From contig JBHIBC010000015.1 in NCBI GenBank assembly GCA_046758905.1, forward strand, positions 1-43,274: a DNA stretch of 43,274 bases, in the 5' to 3' direction. The stretch comes from JBHIBC01 sp046758905 (GTDB lineage: Bacteria; Acidobacteriota; Polarisedimenticolia; Gp22-AA2). A model generated the notes under the pieces. The model searched no databases and had not been told where the DNA came from. It worked only from the letters and a program-made list of their open reading frames with translations. Below, one piece after another: positions 14,874-23,128 of the stretch. Both the position numbers and the translations under genes were made by a program. The first letter of the stretch is position 1. Each line of letters starts with the position of its first letter.

Positions 14874-16231
14874 GGCGGGACGTGGGCTCCCGGGACGTCC
14901 GGGCCGACGGGGGGCCCCGCGGCGCCGACGCGCAGCGGCTCCGCGCCGGCTACTTCAGGCTGCGGAGCGCCCTCTTCGACAGGGTCACGGGCCTGTCCTC
15001 CTACTGCCTGCACATCGACGATCTCAAGGCGCGGGCGCGGGGCGCCCGCCTGGGCGTCCTGGTGGTGGAGTTCCCGGGCTTCGGGAGGCTGGAGGCCGCG
15101 CACGGCTGGGAGGCGGGCGACCGCTTCCTGTCGGGCGTGGCGTCGCTGCTGGACGCCCTCCGGGGGCCCGATCTGCCCGACCGCACGATCCTCGCGCTCG
15201 ACGGGGCCTGCGGGAGCACCTTCCTGCTCTTCCTCCCGGAGGGGCCGGGTGAGCAGGAGATCCGGGAGGCCGACCTCGGCCGGGCCGCGGAGATCGTCTG
15301 GACGCGGCTCGAGGCCGGCCTTGAGGGCGCCGACTGGGCGGCCCCGCTGTGCGCCGAGTTCTCGATCGGCTACGCCCTCATCGGCCTCAACTCCGCGGCG
15401 CGCTTCGAGCGGCTCGTGAGCCAGGGCATCCAAGAGGCGCGCGCCATGACGCTGCGCGCGCGCGATCGCCTTCAGGGTCGTCGCTCCGAAGAGCTCAGGG
15501 AGATCCTGCGCGGCGCCCGGCTGCGCACCCACTACCAGCCGATCGTCGACATGGAGCGGGACGCGATCGTGGGGTACGAGGCCCTCGCCCGGGGGCCGGA
15601 GAACACCCGGCTCGAGGTGCCGGAAGCGCTGTTCGCCTGCTCGGACGCGGCGCGGCTGTCGGGCGAGCTGGACGCCCTGTGCCGCTCGCAGGCGGTGCGT
15701 AACGCCCGGGGGTTCGACCCCCACATGAAGCTGTTCGTCAACGTGCTCCCCGAGGCCCTGAAAGCCGACGGCTTTCAGCAGGGCGGGCTCGGGGCGCTGC
15801 TCGAGCAGACCGACCTTAAGCCGCGCAACATCGTGCTGGAGATCACCGAGCGGTACGCCATCATGGATTTCGAGGCCTTCTCGCGCGACCTCGGCGCCGT
15901 CCGGCAGCAGGGGTTTCTGGTCGCCATCGATGACGTCGGGACGGGCTACTCGTCGCTGCACAGCATCTCGGAGGTCCAGCCCGATTTCCTCAAGGTGGAC
16001 ATCTCACTGATCAAGAACATCCACCAGAGCCTCATCAAGCAGCATCTGGTGCACTCGCTCCTGCAGGTCGGCTCCCGGATCGGCGCCCGGGTGATCGCGG
16101 AAGGGATCGAGTCGGAGGAGGAGTACAAGGCGCTCCGCTCCTGCGCGGTGCGCTACGGACAGGGGTTCTACTTCGCCCGTCCCGCCCCGGCGTTCCCGAC
16201 GATCGTCCGTCGAGCAGGGAGATCGGCCTGA
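14870..16231 (+). CDS. Cyclic-di-GMP phosphodiesterase (degenerate GGDEF + EAL)
   Basis: The 453-residue protein has an N-terminal GGDEF-like domain (about 35-200) and an EAL domain (about 205-445). The GGDEF signature is replaced by GACGSTFLL, so cyclase activity is not expected. The EAL domain keeps its catalytic set: Glu237 in YEALARG, Asn291 in FVNVLP, Glu324/Glu327 in EITER, Asp354-Asp355 in IDDVGTGYSS, Lys375 in KVDIS, Glu411 in IAEGIE and Gln431 in YGQGF. It should hydrolyse c-di-GMP to pGpG. No membrane segments are seen, so it is cytoplasmic. The GTG start overlaps the CheY-like stop as GTGA, pointing to coupled synthesis and perhaps physical regulation by that receiver. Confidence 0.93.
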   Translation: MRRDVGSRDVRADGGPRGADAQRLRAGYFRLRSALFDRVTGLSSYCLHIDDLKARARGARLGVLVVEFPGFGRLEAAHGWEAGDRFLSGVASLLDALRGPDLPDRTILALDGACGSTFLLFLPEGPGEQEIREADLGRAAEIVWTRLEAGLEGADWAAPLCAEFSIGYALIGLNSAARFERLVSQGIQEARAMTLRARDRLQGRRSEELREILRGARLRTHYQPIVDMERDAIVGYEALARGPENTRLEVPEALFACSDAARLSGELDALCRSQAVRNARGFDPHMKLFVNVLPEALKADGFQQGGLGALLEQTDLKPRNIVLEITERYAIMDFEAFSRDLGAVRQQGFLVAIDDVGTGYSSLHSISEVQPDFLKVDISLIKNIHQSLIKQHLVHSLLQVGSRIGARVIAEGIESEEEYKALRSCAVRYGQGFYFARPAPAFPTIVRRAGRSA

Positions 16232-16295
16232 CCGACCCGGGCCGTCCCGCCGCGCGCCGGCGCGGAGGGGGCGGGCGCGGGCGTGGTGCGTCACT

Positions 16296-18584
16296 ATGAG
16301 CGTTCCTCTCAATGCTCCGGTCGTGGTGATCTCGGTGGTCTCGCTGCTCGCCGGGATCGCCGCGGTGGTCCTGTGTCTCGTGGCCATCGGCCTGTTGCGC
16401 CGGGCGCTCCGGCGGCTGGCGGCCCAGCTCGCGGACCTGCGTCGCCATCCGCGGGTCGGGGCCGTTCCCCTGGAGCCTGACCCGACCCTGGGGCCGCTGA
16501 CGCGGGAGCTGAACGGGCTGATCGACGATCTGCGTGCCGAAGTCCGCGACGCCGAATCGCGCGGCGCCGAGCTGCGTGCGCTCGCCCAGGGCCCGCCTGA
16601 CATCGCGCTGATCGGGGTCGACTCCGAGTGGCGGGTGATCGCGTTCAGCCGCGGGGCCGTGCGGCTCACCGGCTGGGCGGCCGAGGAGATCCTCGGCCAC
16701 CACGTGGAGGTCCTGTTCGCTTCCCAGGATTGGGAGCGCGTGCTGCCGAAGCTCTCGCGGCGCTCGGTCAGGGAATCGGGGATCGCCGACACCGTCAGCC
16801 TCCAGCGCCGGGACGGCACCACCTTCCCGGCCCGGCTTTCCGCGGGGGGCGCCGCGGCGGAGGAGGGCCCCGGAGGCGCGATCCTGATCGCCGCGAGAGA
16901 CCTGGCCGAGGAGCAGGCCCTGGAGCGGCGGCTGCGGGAGTCGGAGGAGCGGTACCGCCGGCTGGTGGAGGGGATCCGCGACGGCGCCGTGATCCTGAAG
17001 GGGGGGCGGGTGGCCTACGCCAACCCGGCGATGGCGCACCTGCTCGGCATCGAGCGCGAGCGGCTCCGCGACCGGCCGTTCAAGGAGTTCGTCGGGGCGC
17101 GCGACGTGATGCGCGTCGTGGAGGTCCTGCGTGAGGCCGAGCGTCAGGAGGGGTCCGCGGGCGAGATGGTCTGCCGGCTGACCGGCCGCGAGGGACGCGC
17201 CGTGGAGGCGCGCCTCGCGTGGGCCGGGATCGACTTCGGGGGCGGGCGGGCGGTCATCGGGACGGTCACCGATCTGACCGAGCGGGCCCGGTTCGAGAAG
17301 GCGATCGTCGAGAGCGAGGCCCGGCTCCGCGCCACGCTGGAGTCGACCGCGGACGGGATCCTGGTAATCGGCGCGAGGGCGGGCGAGCAGGCCGTCCTCA
17401 TGGTCAACCGCGGCTTCACCGAGCTGTTCGGGCTGTACGCGGATCACGTGGTGGCGCTCCCCGCCGGGGAGCTGAGCCGCACCCTGACGTCCCGGTGCAC
17501 CGAGCCCGAGAGGCTGGAGACCTTTCTCGCCGCGGCCATGTCGGGGACGGCGGAGCGCCTCGACGGCATCGAGTTCGGGCCGCCCCGCCGGGCGGTCGTC
17601 GACCTGGCGTCCGGGCCGGTGCGCTCCGCGCGGGGCGACACCCTCGGGATCATCCTCACGGCGCGGGACGTGACGGCCCGCGTCGACGGGGAGCGCCAGT
17701 TGCGGCAGACACTGGACGAGCTGTCGCGCGCCAAGTCGGAGGTGGAGGTCGCCTACCGCGAGCTCGCCGGGGCGCAGAAGAAGCTGGCGGAGCGAAACCG
17801 TCAGCTCGAGGGGGTCAACGCGGAGCTGAGGTCGCTGGATGAGATGAAATCGAACCTGCTGGCGAACGTCTCGCACGAGTTGCACACGCCCCTCGTGTCG
17901 ATCAAGGGGTACACGGAGATGGTCCTGAAGCGCCGGCTCGGGCCGCTGACCCCGGAGCAGGAACGGGGGCTGTCGGTGGCGCTCAAGAACATCGACCGGC
18001 TCATCGAGATGATCGACAACCTCCTCTCCTTCTCGCGGATGGAGAAGGGGGAGACGGAGCTGCATCTCGAGAACATCCCCTTCTGGCAGCTGGTGGACGA
18101 GGCGATCGAGATCGTGGGGGAGCGTATCAAGAAGAAAGACATCTCCCTCACGACGCGCTACGACGCGGACGACCTGGTGGTGCGCGGCGACCGCGTCAAG
18201 ATCGTCCAGGTGATGACCAACCTGCTCACCAACGCAGTGAAGTTCAACAGGGAGAGCGGCCGGATCACCCTGGCGGCGAGAAAGGGCCCCCGCGGCTTCC
18301 TCGAGGTCGACGTGGCCGACACGGGGATCGGGATCCCACGCGAGGAGCAGGCGAGGATCTTCGAGAGGTTCTACCAGGTGGACTCCAGCCCGAGCCGCAA
18401 GTACGAGGGGACCGGGATCGGCCTGTCGATCGTGCGGGACATCCTGCGCCTCCATGGGTGCTCCATCCGCGTGAGGAGCGAGCCCGGTCGCGGCTCGGTC
18501 TTCACCTTCTCCCTCCCGCTGGCCCGCGACCGGGAGCCGTCGGAGTCGAGACGACCCGCGAGCCGGGACCGCTCCGCCCGGTAA
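16296..18584 (+). CDS. PAS-domain sensor histidine kinase
   Basis: The 762-residue protein has one N-terminal membrane segment (about 8-34) followed by basic residues, then three PAS-type domains (roughly 100-210, 222-333, 345-460). A coiled coil (about 468-515) leads to a HisKA domain with the phosphorylated His527 in NVSHELHTPL. The catalytic ATPase domain shows NLLTNAVKFN, DTGIGIP and GTGIGLSIV. With almost no periplasmic part it probably senses cytoplasmic signals such as redox state or a small ligand. It follows the EAL gene by 64 bases. Its last 28 codons overlap the 3' end of the convergent methyltransferase gene by 83 bases; this arginine-rich tail lies beyond the ATPase fold. Confidence 0.95.
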   Translation: MSVPLNAPVVVISVVSLLAGIAAVVLCLVAIGLLRRALRRLAAQLADLRRHPRVGAVPLEPDPTLGPLTRELNGLIDDLRAEVRDAESRGAELRALAQGPPDIALIGVDSEWRVIAFSRGAVRLTGWAAEEILGHHVEVLFASQDWERVLPKLSRRSVRESGIADTVSLQRRDGTTFPARLSAGGAAAEEGPGGAILIAARDLAEEQALERRLRESEERYRRLVEGIRDGAVILKGGRVAYANPAMAHLLGIERERLRDRPFKEFVGARDVMRVVEVLREAERQEGSAGEMVCRLTGREGRAVEARLAWAGIDFGGGRAVIGTVTDLTERARFEKAIVESEARLRATLESTADGILVIGARAGEQAVLMVNRGFTELFGLYADHVVALPAGELSRTLTSRCTEPERLETFLAAAMSGTAERLDGIEFGPPRRAVVDLASGPVRSARGDTLGIILTARDVTARVDGERQLRQTLDELSRAKSEVEVAYRELAGAQKKLAERNRQLEGVNAELRSLDEMKSNLLANVSHELHTPLVSIKGYTEMVLKRRLGPLTPEQERGLSVALKNIDRLIEMIDNLLSFSRMEKGETELHLENIPFWQLVDEAIEIVGERIKKKDISLTTRYDADDLVVRGDRVKIVQVMTNLLTNAVKFNRESGRITLAARKGPRGFLEVDVADTGIGIPREEQARIFERFYQVDSSPSRKYEGTGIGLSIVRDILRLHGCSIRVRSEPGRGSVFTFSLPLARDREPSESRRPASRDRSAR

Positions 18585-19443
18585 GCGGCGGCGCGTCGCG
18601 CTCGTCGGGCGCGCGGGCCCGGCCGGCCGGCGGCAGGCCGCGCTGGCGGGAGGCCTCGTACAGCAGGACGCTCGCCGCGGCGTGGACGTTCAGGGAGGAC
18701 ACCGTCGCCGCCATGGGGACGCGGACCCGTCGGTCCACCGTCGCGAGGACGGCCGTGGGAAGCCCCGCCCCCTCGCTGCCCAGCAGCAGCGCGCTCGGCC
18801 GCCGCAGGTCGACGTGCGGGGGTGTCGCCTCACCTCCCGGGTCGGCCGCCACGACCTGCAGCCCGCGGGCGCGCAGGCGCTCCAGACAGTAGGTCGCGGC
18901 GCCACAGATGACCGGCAGCCGGAAGTGGGCTCCCATGCCGGCCCGCACGGCGCGGCTCCCGAACGGGTCGGCGCATCCCTCCAGGGCGATCAACGCGTCG
19001 GCCCCGAAGGCCAGGGAGGTGCGAGCGATCGACCCGACGTTTCCGGGATCCTGGACGCCGTGGATGACGACGACCAGGGTCGGCCCCCGGTCCAGGACGC
19101 CCTCGACCGTGTCGGCGCGGCGCTCGACCAGGAGGACGACGCCCTGGTCTCCGGACCCCGCGACGATCGAATCGAGCGCCCGGGCCGGAGCCGACCTCAT
19201 GTCGACGCGCGAGCGCCTGAGAGCCGCCAGGATAGCGCGGCCCTCCCGGGAGGCGCCGAGCGACTCCCCGACGAGCGCTCGGCGGAGCGGGAATCCAGCG
19301 GCGACCGCCTCCAGGGCCAGGTGACGCCCCCAGGCGAGGAACAATCCCTCGGACTCCCGGGCCGGCCGGCTGCGCTCCAGGCGGCGAGCCCAGCGAAGCG
19401 CGGCCCGGGACGCGGCCGGGAGGCGCGCCCCGCGCCTAGACAT
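18502..19443 (-). CDS. SpoU/TrmH-family RNA 2'-O-methyltransferase
   Basis: The 313-residue protein has an N-terminal L30e-like substrate-binding domain (EGLFLAWGRHLALEAV) and a C-terminal SPOUT knot fold. The three SpoU motifs are DPGNVGSIART, LLLGSEGAGLP, and VPMAATVSSLNVHAAASVLLYE. These enzymes use S-adenosylmethionine to methylate ribose in 23S rRNA or tRNA; the target site is not clear. The ATG at 19443 is preferred over a TTG two codons upstream. The C-terminal 40-50 residues are low-complexity Arg/Pro/Gly and overlap the histidine kinase gene by 83 bases. The gene diverges from tsaC. Confidence 0.92.
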   Translation of the reverse strand: MSRRGARLPAASRAALRWARRLERSRPARESEGLFLAWGRHLALEAVAAGFPLRRALVGESLGASREGRAILAALRRSRVDMRSAPARALDSIVAGSGDQGVVLLVERRADTVEGVLDRGPTLVVVIHGVQDPGNVGSIARTSLAFGADALIALEGCADPFGSRAVRAGMGAHFRLPVICGAATYCLERLRARGLQVVAADPGGEATPPHVDLRRPSALLLGSEGAGLPTAVLATVDRRVRVPMAATVSSLNVHAAASVLLYEASRQRGLPPAGRARAPDERDAPPLTGRSGPGSRVVSTPTAPGRGPAGGRR

Positions 19444-19490
19444 GCCCAACGCCCCGCCCCACGCGGCCTCCGCAGGGGGCCGATCGGGCG

Positions 19491-19519
19491 TTCACGCCGG
19501 CCCCGCATTGGGCTATAGT
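19491..19519 (+). promoter_or_regulatory. Promoter of tsaC
   Basis: TTCACG (19491-19496), a 17-base spacer and TATAGT (19514-19519) give a reasonable sigma-70 promoter with a start near 19526. A GTG at 19518 overlaps the -10 box and is unlikely to be used; the ATG at 19551 is preferred. Confidence 0.5.
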
Positions 19520-19550
19520 GACCATACCGACCTCACCTAGGCAGGGCGCC

Positions 19551-20195
19551 ATGAAACGGATGCAGAGGATCGATCCCGTTCGGCCCGGCAACGCGCTCAT
19601 CACGAAGGCCGCCGGCCTCATCCAGTCCGCCAGACTGGTCGCATATCCGACCGAGACCTTCTACGGGCTTGCCGCCGACCCCCGCAGCCTGGAGGCCGTG
19701 GAGCGCGTCTTCGAGGCCAAGGGGAGGCCGGAGAGAATGGCGCTGCCGCTGATCGCCGCCGACGAGCCCACCGTGATGACCTGCGCCCGACACTTCCCGG
19801 AGGCCGCGCATCGGCTGGCCGCGGCGTTCTGGCCCGGGGCGCTCACGCTCGTCCTGCCCGCGTCCGACGACCTGCCGCCCCTGCTGCTCGGGGGCGGCCA
19901 CAGCGTCGGCGTGCGGATCTCGCCCCACCCCGTCGCCGCCGCGCTGGCCCGGGCCACCGGCGGGCCGATCATCGCCACCAGCGCCAATCGCTCCGGGCAG
20001 GCGGCCCCGTCCACAGCCTCCGAGGTGGAGCAGGCGCTAGGCGACTCGGTGGCGCTGATCCTGGACGGGGGGGTGACCCGGGGCGGCGCGGCGTCGACCG
20101 TCCTCGACCTGACTGTGGAGCCGCCCCGCGTCATCCGTTCGGGCGCGGTCCCGATCCAGGCGATCGAGAGGGTGCTGGGGCGCAAGCTGGGCTGA
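19551..20195 (+). CDS. tsaC: L-threonylcarbamoyladenylate synthase (TsaC/YrdC/Sua5)
   Basis: The 214-residue enzyme makes threonylcarbamoyl-AMP from threonine, bicarbonate and ATP for the t6A37 modification of ANN-decoding tRNAs. It has YPTETFYGLA, the basic KGRPERMALPLI segment, FWPGALTLVL, VGVRISPHPVA, ATSANRSGQ and the closing DGG...ASTVLDL element, all characteristic of the YrdC fold. The length matches the short TsaC form without the extra Sua5 domain. The KxR(x)2 variant (KGRPERMALP) fits the usual active-site pattern. The whole distal part of the gene is covered on the opposite strand by an open continuation of the peptide-binding protein gene. Confidence 0.95.
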   Translation: MKRMQRIDPVRPGNALITKAAGLIQSARLVAYPTETFYGLAADPRSLEAVERVFEAKGRPERMALPLIAADEPTVMTCARHFPEAAHRLAAAFWPGALTLVLPASDDLPPLLLGGGHSVGVRISPHPVAAALARATGGPIIATSANRSGQAAPSTASEVEQALGDSVALILDGGVTRGGAASTVLDLTVEPPRVIRSGAVPIQAIERVLGRKLG

Positions 20196-21766
20196 GGGGA
20201 GCCGTCCCGACCCCCGGCGGACGCGCCGGGATTCGCCTCCGCCGCGAGCGTGACCTCCCGGAGCGGGTGGAAGTCGGCGCCGGTCGTCAGGCGGAAGCCG
20301 CGCACGCGGGCGCGTCGCGCGACAGCGACGTCACGGTGCCACAGGCTGATGTACGGCAGATCCCGGGCCAGGATCTTCTGGACCTCGGAATAGATGCGGC
20401 GCCGCGCGTGCTCGTCGGTGACCGAGGCCCCCTCGTCGAGCAGCCGGTCGATCTCGGGGTTGTGGTACCGGCCGCGGTTGAACCCGCGCGGCGGCCGGTA
20501 ATCCGAGTGGAACCGCATGCGGTAGATGTCGGGGTCGGAGATCTCGGTCCAGTTGGAGACGGCGATCTGGAACCGCCCCGCCCTGAGGTCGTCGTAGAAC
20601 GTCGGCCACTCGTAGGTCCGGATCTCGAGCCCGATCCCGACCGCTGCCAGCTGCTGCTGAATGATCGCGGCCTGCTGGCGAGCCAGCTCCCCGGAGGCCG
20701 TCTTGCAGCTCAGCCGGAGCCGCGTGCCGGCCCCCGAGGGGTCGGAGGCGACGTAGCCGGCCCGCTCAAGCAGGCGCACCGCCTCCCGCCGGTCGGCGTC
20801 GTATCGGGTGACGTCGGGCTCGTAGGCCCAGTGGCCGGGCGGCAGCAGGCCGGTCGACAGCGTCGCGGCGCCGTGCAACAGGTGGCGTACGATCGACTCC
20901 CGGTCGAGGGCATAGGCGATCGCCCGCCGCACCGCCGGCACGGAGACGACCGGGTCCTCCATGTTGAAGGCCATGTAGACGTAGTTGCGCCCGGGGCGGG
21001 TCTCGACCGCGAAGCCCGGGGTGTCGGCGAGTCGCGCGAACTGGTCGGGCGTGAGGTCGTTGACGATGAGGTCGACATCCCCCTTGAGGAGGGCGAGCAG
21101 GCGCGCGGTCTCGGAGGGGATGATCCTCAGCCGGACGGCGGCGACCCCGCTCGGCCCGGCGAAGTGCCGGTCGAAGCGCGCCAGCAGGATGTCCTCGTCC
21201 TTGCGGTAGCGGAGCAACCGGAACGGGCCGGTGCCGACCGGGGCGCGCGCGGCGTCGGAGCCGGCGCCGGACTTGAGGATCGGCACGTTCAGGTTGGTCA
21301 GGATGGCCGCGAACGGCGAGCGCAGCCGGAACTCGACGGTGCGCTCGTCGCGCGCCTCGACCGACTCCAGGACCGCCAGGTCCCCCTTGCGGAACGACGG
21401 CACCTCGTCCTCCAGGATCGAGCGGTAGGTATACGCGACGTCGGCGGACGTCAGCGGCGTGCCGTCATGGAACAGGACCCCCTCGCGCAGCGTCACGACG
21501 ACGTGGAGGGGGCTGGGCCGGAGGTACGATTCCGCCAGGTCGGGGACGGGCCGGCCCGTGTCTGCGACCCGGAACAGCCCGTTGTACAGGAGGTCATTGA
21601 CCCTCCTGGAGGCCTCGTCGGAGCCGAGACGGGGGTCGAGGCTCGACGGGCCGCTGTCGATGGCCAGGCTGAGGGTGCCCGAGGGAGCCCGCGCCGCGTC
21701 GCAGCCGGGGATCGTGAGGAGCATCGCGACGATCGCCAGGGGCGCCGCGGGTTGGGCCGGCCTCAT
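19661..21766 (-). CDS. Peptide ABC transporter substrate-binding lipoprotein (family 5) with antisense tail
   Basis: The protein starts with a lipoprotein signal peptide ending in IPGC (Cys22), then the SBP family 5 pattern: SLDPRLGSDEASRRVNDLLY, ESYLRPSPLHVVVTLREGVL, FHDGTPLTSADVAYTY, VGTGPFRLL and AFNMEDPVVSVPAVRRAIAYAL. The recognisable fold ends near residue 510 (about position 20240). The frame stays open for roughly 190 more codons, running antisense through most of tsaC to a stop at 19661, for 701 residues in total. Those tail residues are probably an artefact of high GC or of a lost stop; no earlier stop exists in frame. The start overlaps the anmK stop as ATGA. With anmK as partner, a role in muropeptide or peptide capture is likely. 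Confidence 0.8.
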   Translation of the reverse strand: MRPAQPAAPLAIVAMLLTIPGCDAARAPSGTLSLAIDSGPSSLDPRLGSDEASRRVNDLLYNGLFRVADTGRPVPDLAESYLRPSPLHVVVTLREGVLFHDGTPLTSADVAYTYRSILEDEVPSFRKGDLAVLESVEARDERTVEFRLRSPFAAILTNLNVPILKSGAGSDAARAPVGTGPFRLLRYRKDEDILLARFDRHFAGPSGVAAVRLRIIPSETARLLALLKGDVDLIVNDLTPDQFARLADTPGFAVETRPGRNYVYMAFNMEDPVVSVPAVRRAIAYALDRESIVRHLLHGAATLSTGLLPPGHWAYEPDVTRYDADRREAVRLLERAGYVASDPSGAGTRLRLSCKTASGELARQQAAIIQQQLAAVGIGLEIRTYEWPTFYDDLRAGRFQIAVSNWTEISDPDIYRMRFHSDYRPPRGFNRGRYHNPEIDRLLDEGASVTDEHARRRIYSEVQKILARDLPYISLWHRDVAVARRARVRGFRLTTGADFHPLREVTLAAEANPGASAGGRDGSPQPSLRPSTLSIAWIGTAPERMTRGGSTVRSRTVDAAPPRVTPPSRISATESPSACSTSEAVDGAACPERLALVAMIGPPVARASAAATGWGEIRTPTLWPPPSSRGGRSSDAGRTSVSAPGQNAAASRCAASGKCRAQVITVGSSAAISGSAILSGLPLASKTRSTASRLRGSAASP

Positions 21767-22956
21767 CGGGCGGAGGTGCCCGGGACGATCGTCCCGAGGA
21801 CGACGGGGCGCCGGGCGCCGGTCGCGGCGGGCAGGTTGTTCGGGGTCCCGGCGATCGTCTCGTTCGCCAGGATCGCGAAGGCCACGGCCTCCTTGGCGAC
21901 GGCGGGCAGACCGTACTCGTCGCTCTCCTTGATGGACAGCTCCGGGATCGCCTCGCGGAGCTGCTCCATCAGGTAGCCGTTGCGGGTCCCCCCCCCGGAG
22001 ACGATCGCCTCCTCGTACACGTTGTGCGGCATGACGAACCGGCGGCAGGCCGCGGCGATCGACTCGGCGGCGAACCGCGTGGCCGTGGCGATCAGGCTGT
22101 CGCGGGGGACGGACCCGTGCCGGCCGAGGATCTCGTCCAGGAAGGGACGCCCGAACTCCTCGCGGCCGCATGATTTCGGGGGTTTCTTCGCGAGGAAGGG
22201 ATGGGACATGAGGCTCTCGAGCAGGTCGGGCAGCACGGCGCCCCGGCGCGCGTAACGCCCGTCGTGGTCGAACCTCTCCCGGTCGCCGGTGAGGCGCGCC
22301 ACCAGGCCGTCGGTGACCATGTTCCCGGGGCCGGTATCGAACCCCGTCACGCCCTCCGGTCCGGCGCTCGCCGGCACGGCCGTGAGGTTGGCCACCCCGC
22401 CGATGTTGAGGATGATGCGTCCGCGCGCCCGATGGCGGAACAGGAGGTAATCCACGTACGAGAGGAGCGGGGCGCCCACGCCGCCCGCGGCCAGGTCGCG
22501 CGCCCTGAAGTTGGCGATCGTCGTGACGCCGGTCCGCTCGGCGATGATCGCCGGCTCGCCGAGCTGCAGGCTGCCGCGCACCGGGATGCCGGTGATCGTC
22601 ACGTCGGAGGGCAGATGCTGCACCGTCTGTCCGTGAGAGCCGATCAGGTCGACGGTCTTCAGATCGATGCCGGCCTGTCGGGCCACGTGGGCGGCGGCGC
22701 GGGCGAACAGCTCTCCCAGCAGAGCGTTGAGCCGGCAGACCCGTGCGGCGTTGCCGCTTCCCGGCTCGGAGCAGCCGAGGATCAGGTCCCGGACCCTGAG
22801 CGAGTACTGCAGGGTCTCGTGGCGGAGGAGCCTCCAGGCGAGCGATTCCCCGCTGCCCCGCACGCGCACCAGCGCGGCATCGACGCCGTCGGCCGAGCGG
22901 CCCGACATGATGCCGATGATCAGCCTCTCCGGCTTCCGGCCGAGCTGTTCGAGCAC
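21763..22956 (-). CDS. anmK: Anhydro-N-acetylmuramic acid kinase
   Basis: The roughly 397-residue sugar kinase phosphorylates and opens 1,6-anhydroMurNAc released from recycled peptidoglycan. Motifs seen are GIMSGRSADGVD (usually GTSLDG), GSHGQTVQHLP, ILNIGGVANLT, FDTGPGNMVTDGLV, and IVSGGGTRNGYLMEQL. I take the GTG at 22956 as start: GGAGG lies at 22965-22961, and upstream in-frame codons fall in the promoter or leader. The exact start could be shifted by a few codons. It is the first gene of a two-gene operon with the peptide-binding lipoprotein, which fits scavenging of cell-wall fragments. Confidence 0.92.
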   Translation of the reverse strand: MLEQLGRKPERLIIGIMSGRSADGVDAALVRVRGSGESLAWRLLRHETLQYSLRVRDLILGCSEPGSGNAARVCRLNALLGELFARAAAHVARQAGIDLKTVDLIGSHGQTVQHLPSDVTITGIPVRGSLQLGEPAIIAERTGVTTIANFRARDLAAGGVGAPLLSYVDYLLFRHRARGRIILNIGGVANLTAVPASAGPEGVTGFDTGPGNMVTDGLVARLTGDRERFDHDGRYARRGAVLPDLLESLMSHPFLAKKPPKSCGREEFGRPFLDEILGRHGSVPRDSLIATATRFAAESIAAACRRFVMPHNVYEEAIVSGGGTRNGYLMEQLREAIPELSIKESDEYGLPAVAKEAVAFAILANETIAGTPNNLPAATGARRPVVLGTIVPGTSAR

Positions 22957-23014
22957 CACCCCTCCGGCAGCGCGCAAATCTCTGCGGCAACGTAACTTAC
23001 AAGAACGGCGCCCG

Positions 23015-23043
23015 ATGATACTGAAACCGCCCGGTCCGATCAA
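23015..23043 (-). promoter_or_regulatory. Promoter of anmK
   Basis: On the minus strand TTGATC (23043-23038), 17 bases, then TATCAT (23020-23015). Transcription would begin near 23008, leaving a leader of about 50 bases before the GTG at 22956. Confidence 0.65.
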
Positions 23044-23051
23044 CGTGTTGA
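23040..23051. repeat. Palindrome between divergent -35 boxes
   Basis: TCAAC-GT-GTTGA is an inverted repeat covering parts of both the anmK and phosphodiesterase -35 boxes, which are only 4 bases apart. It may simply reflect the two facing TTGA elements, or it could be an operator acting on both promoters. Confidence 0.4.
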
Positions 23052-23076
23052 AGGAGGGCCGGATGTGACCTATAAT
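23048..23076 (+). promoter_or_regulatory. Promoter of the phosphodiesterase-envC operon
   Basis: TTGAAG (23048-23053), a 17-base spacer and a perfect TATAAT (23071-23076). Expected start of transcription near 23083. Confidence 0.75.
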
Positions 23077-23128
23077 TCATGGGTGCCGCGCATTCTCGTA
23101 ACCTATTGAAAGGCTGGAGGATTCGGTC

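Noticed and set aside
14870..15480. A functional diguanylate cyclase domain in the EAL protein
   Set aside because: The GGDEF position reads GACGSTFLL and lacks the metal- and GTP-binding acidic residues, so only a degenerate domain is called.
16035..18455. An 806-codon minus-strand frame opposite the EAL and histidine kinase genes
   Set aside because: It spans two well-defined signalling genes in antisense and shows no domain.
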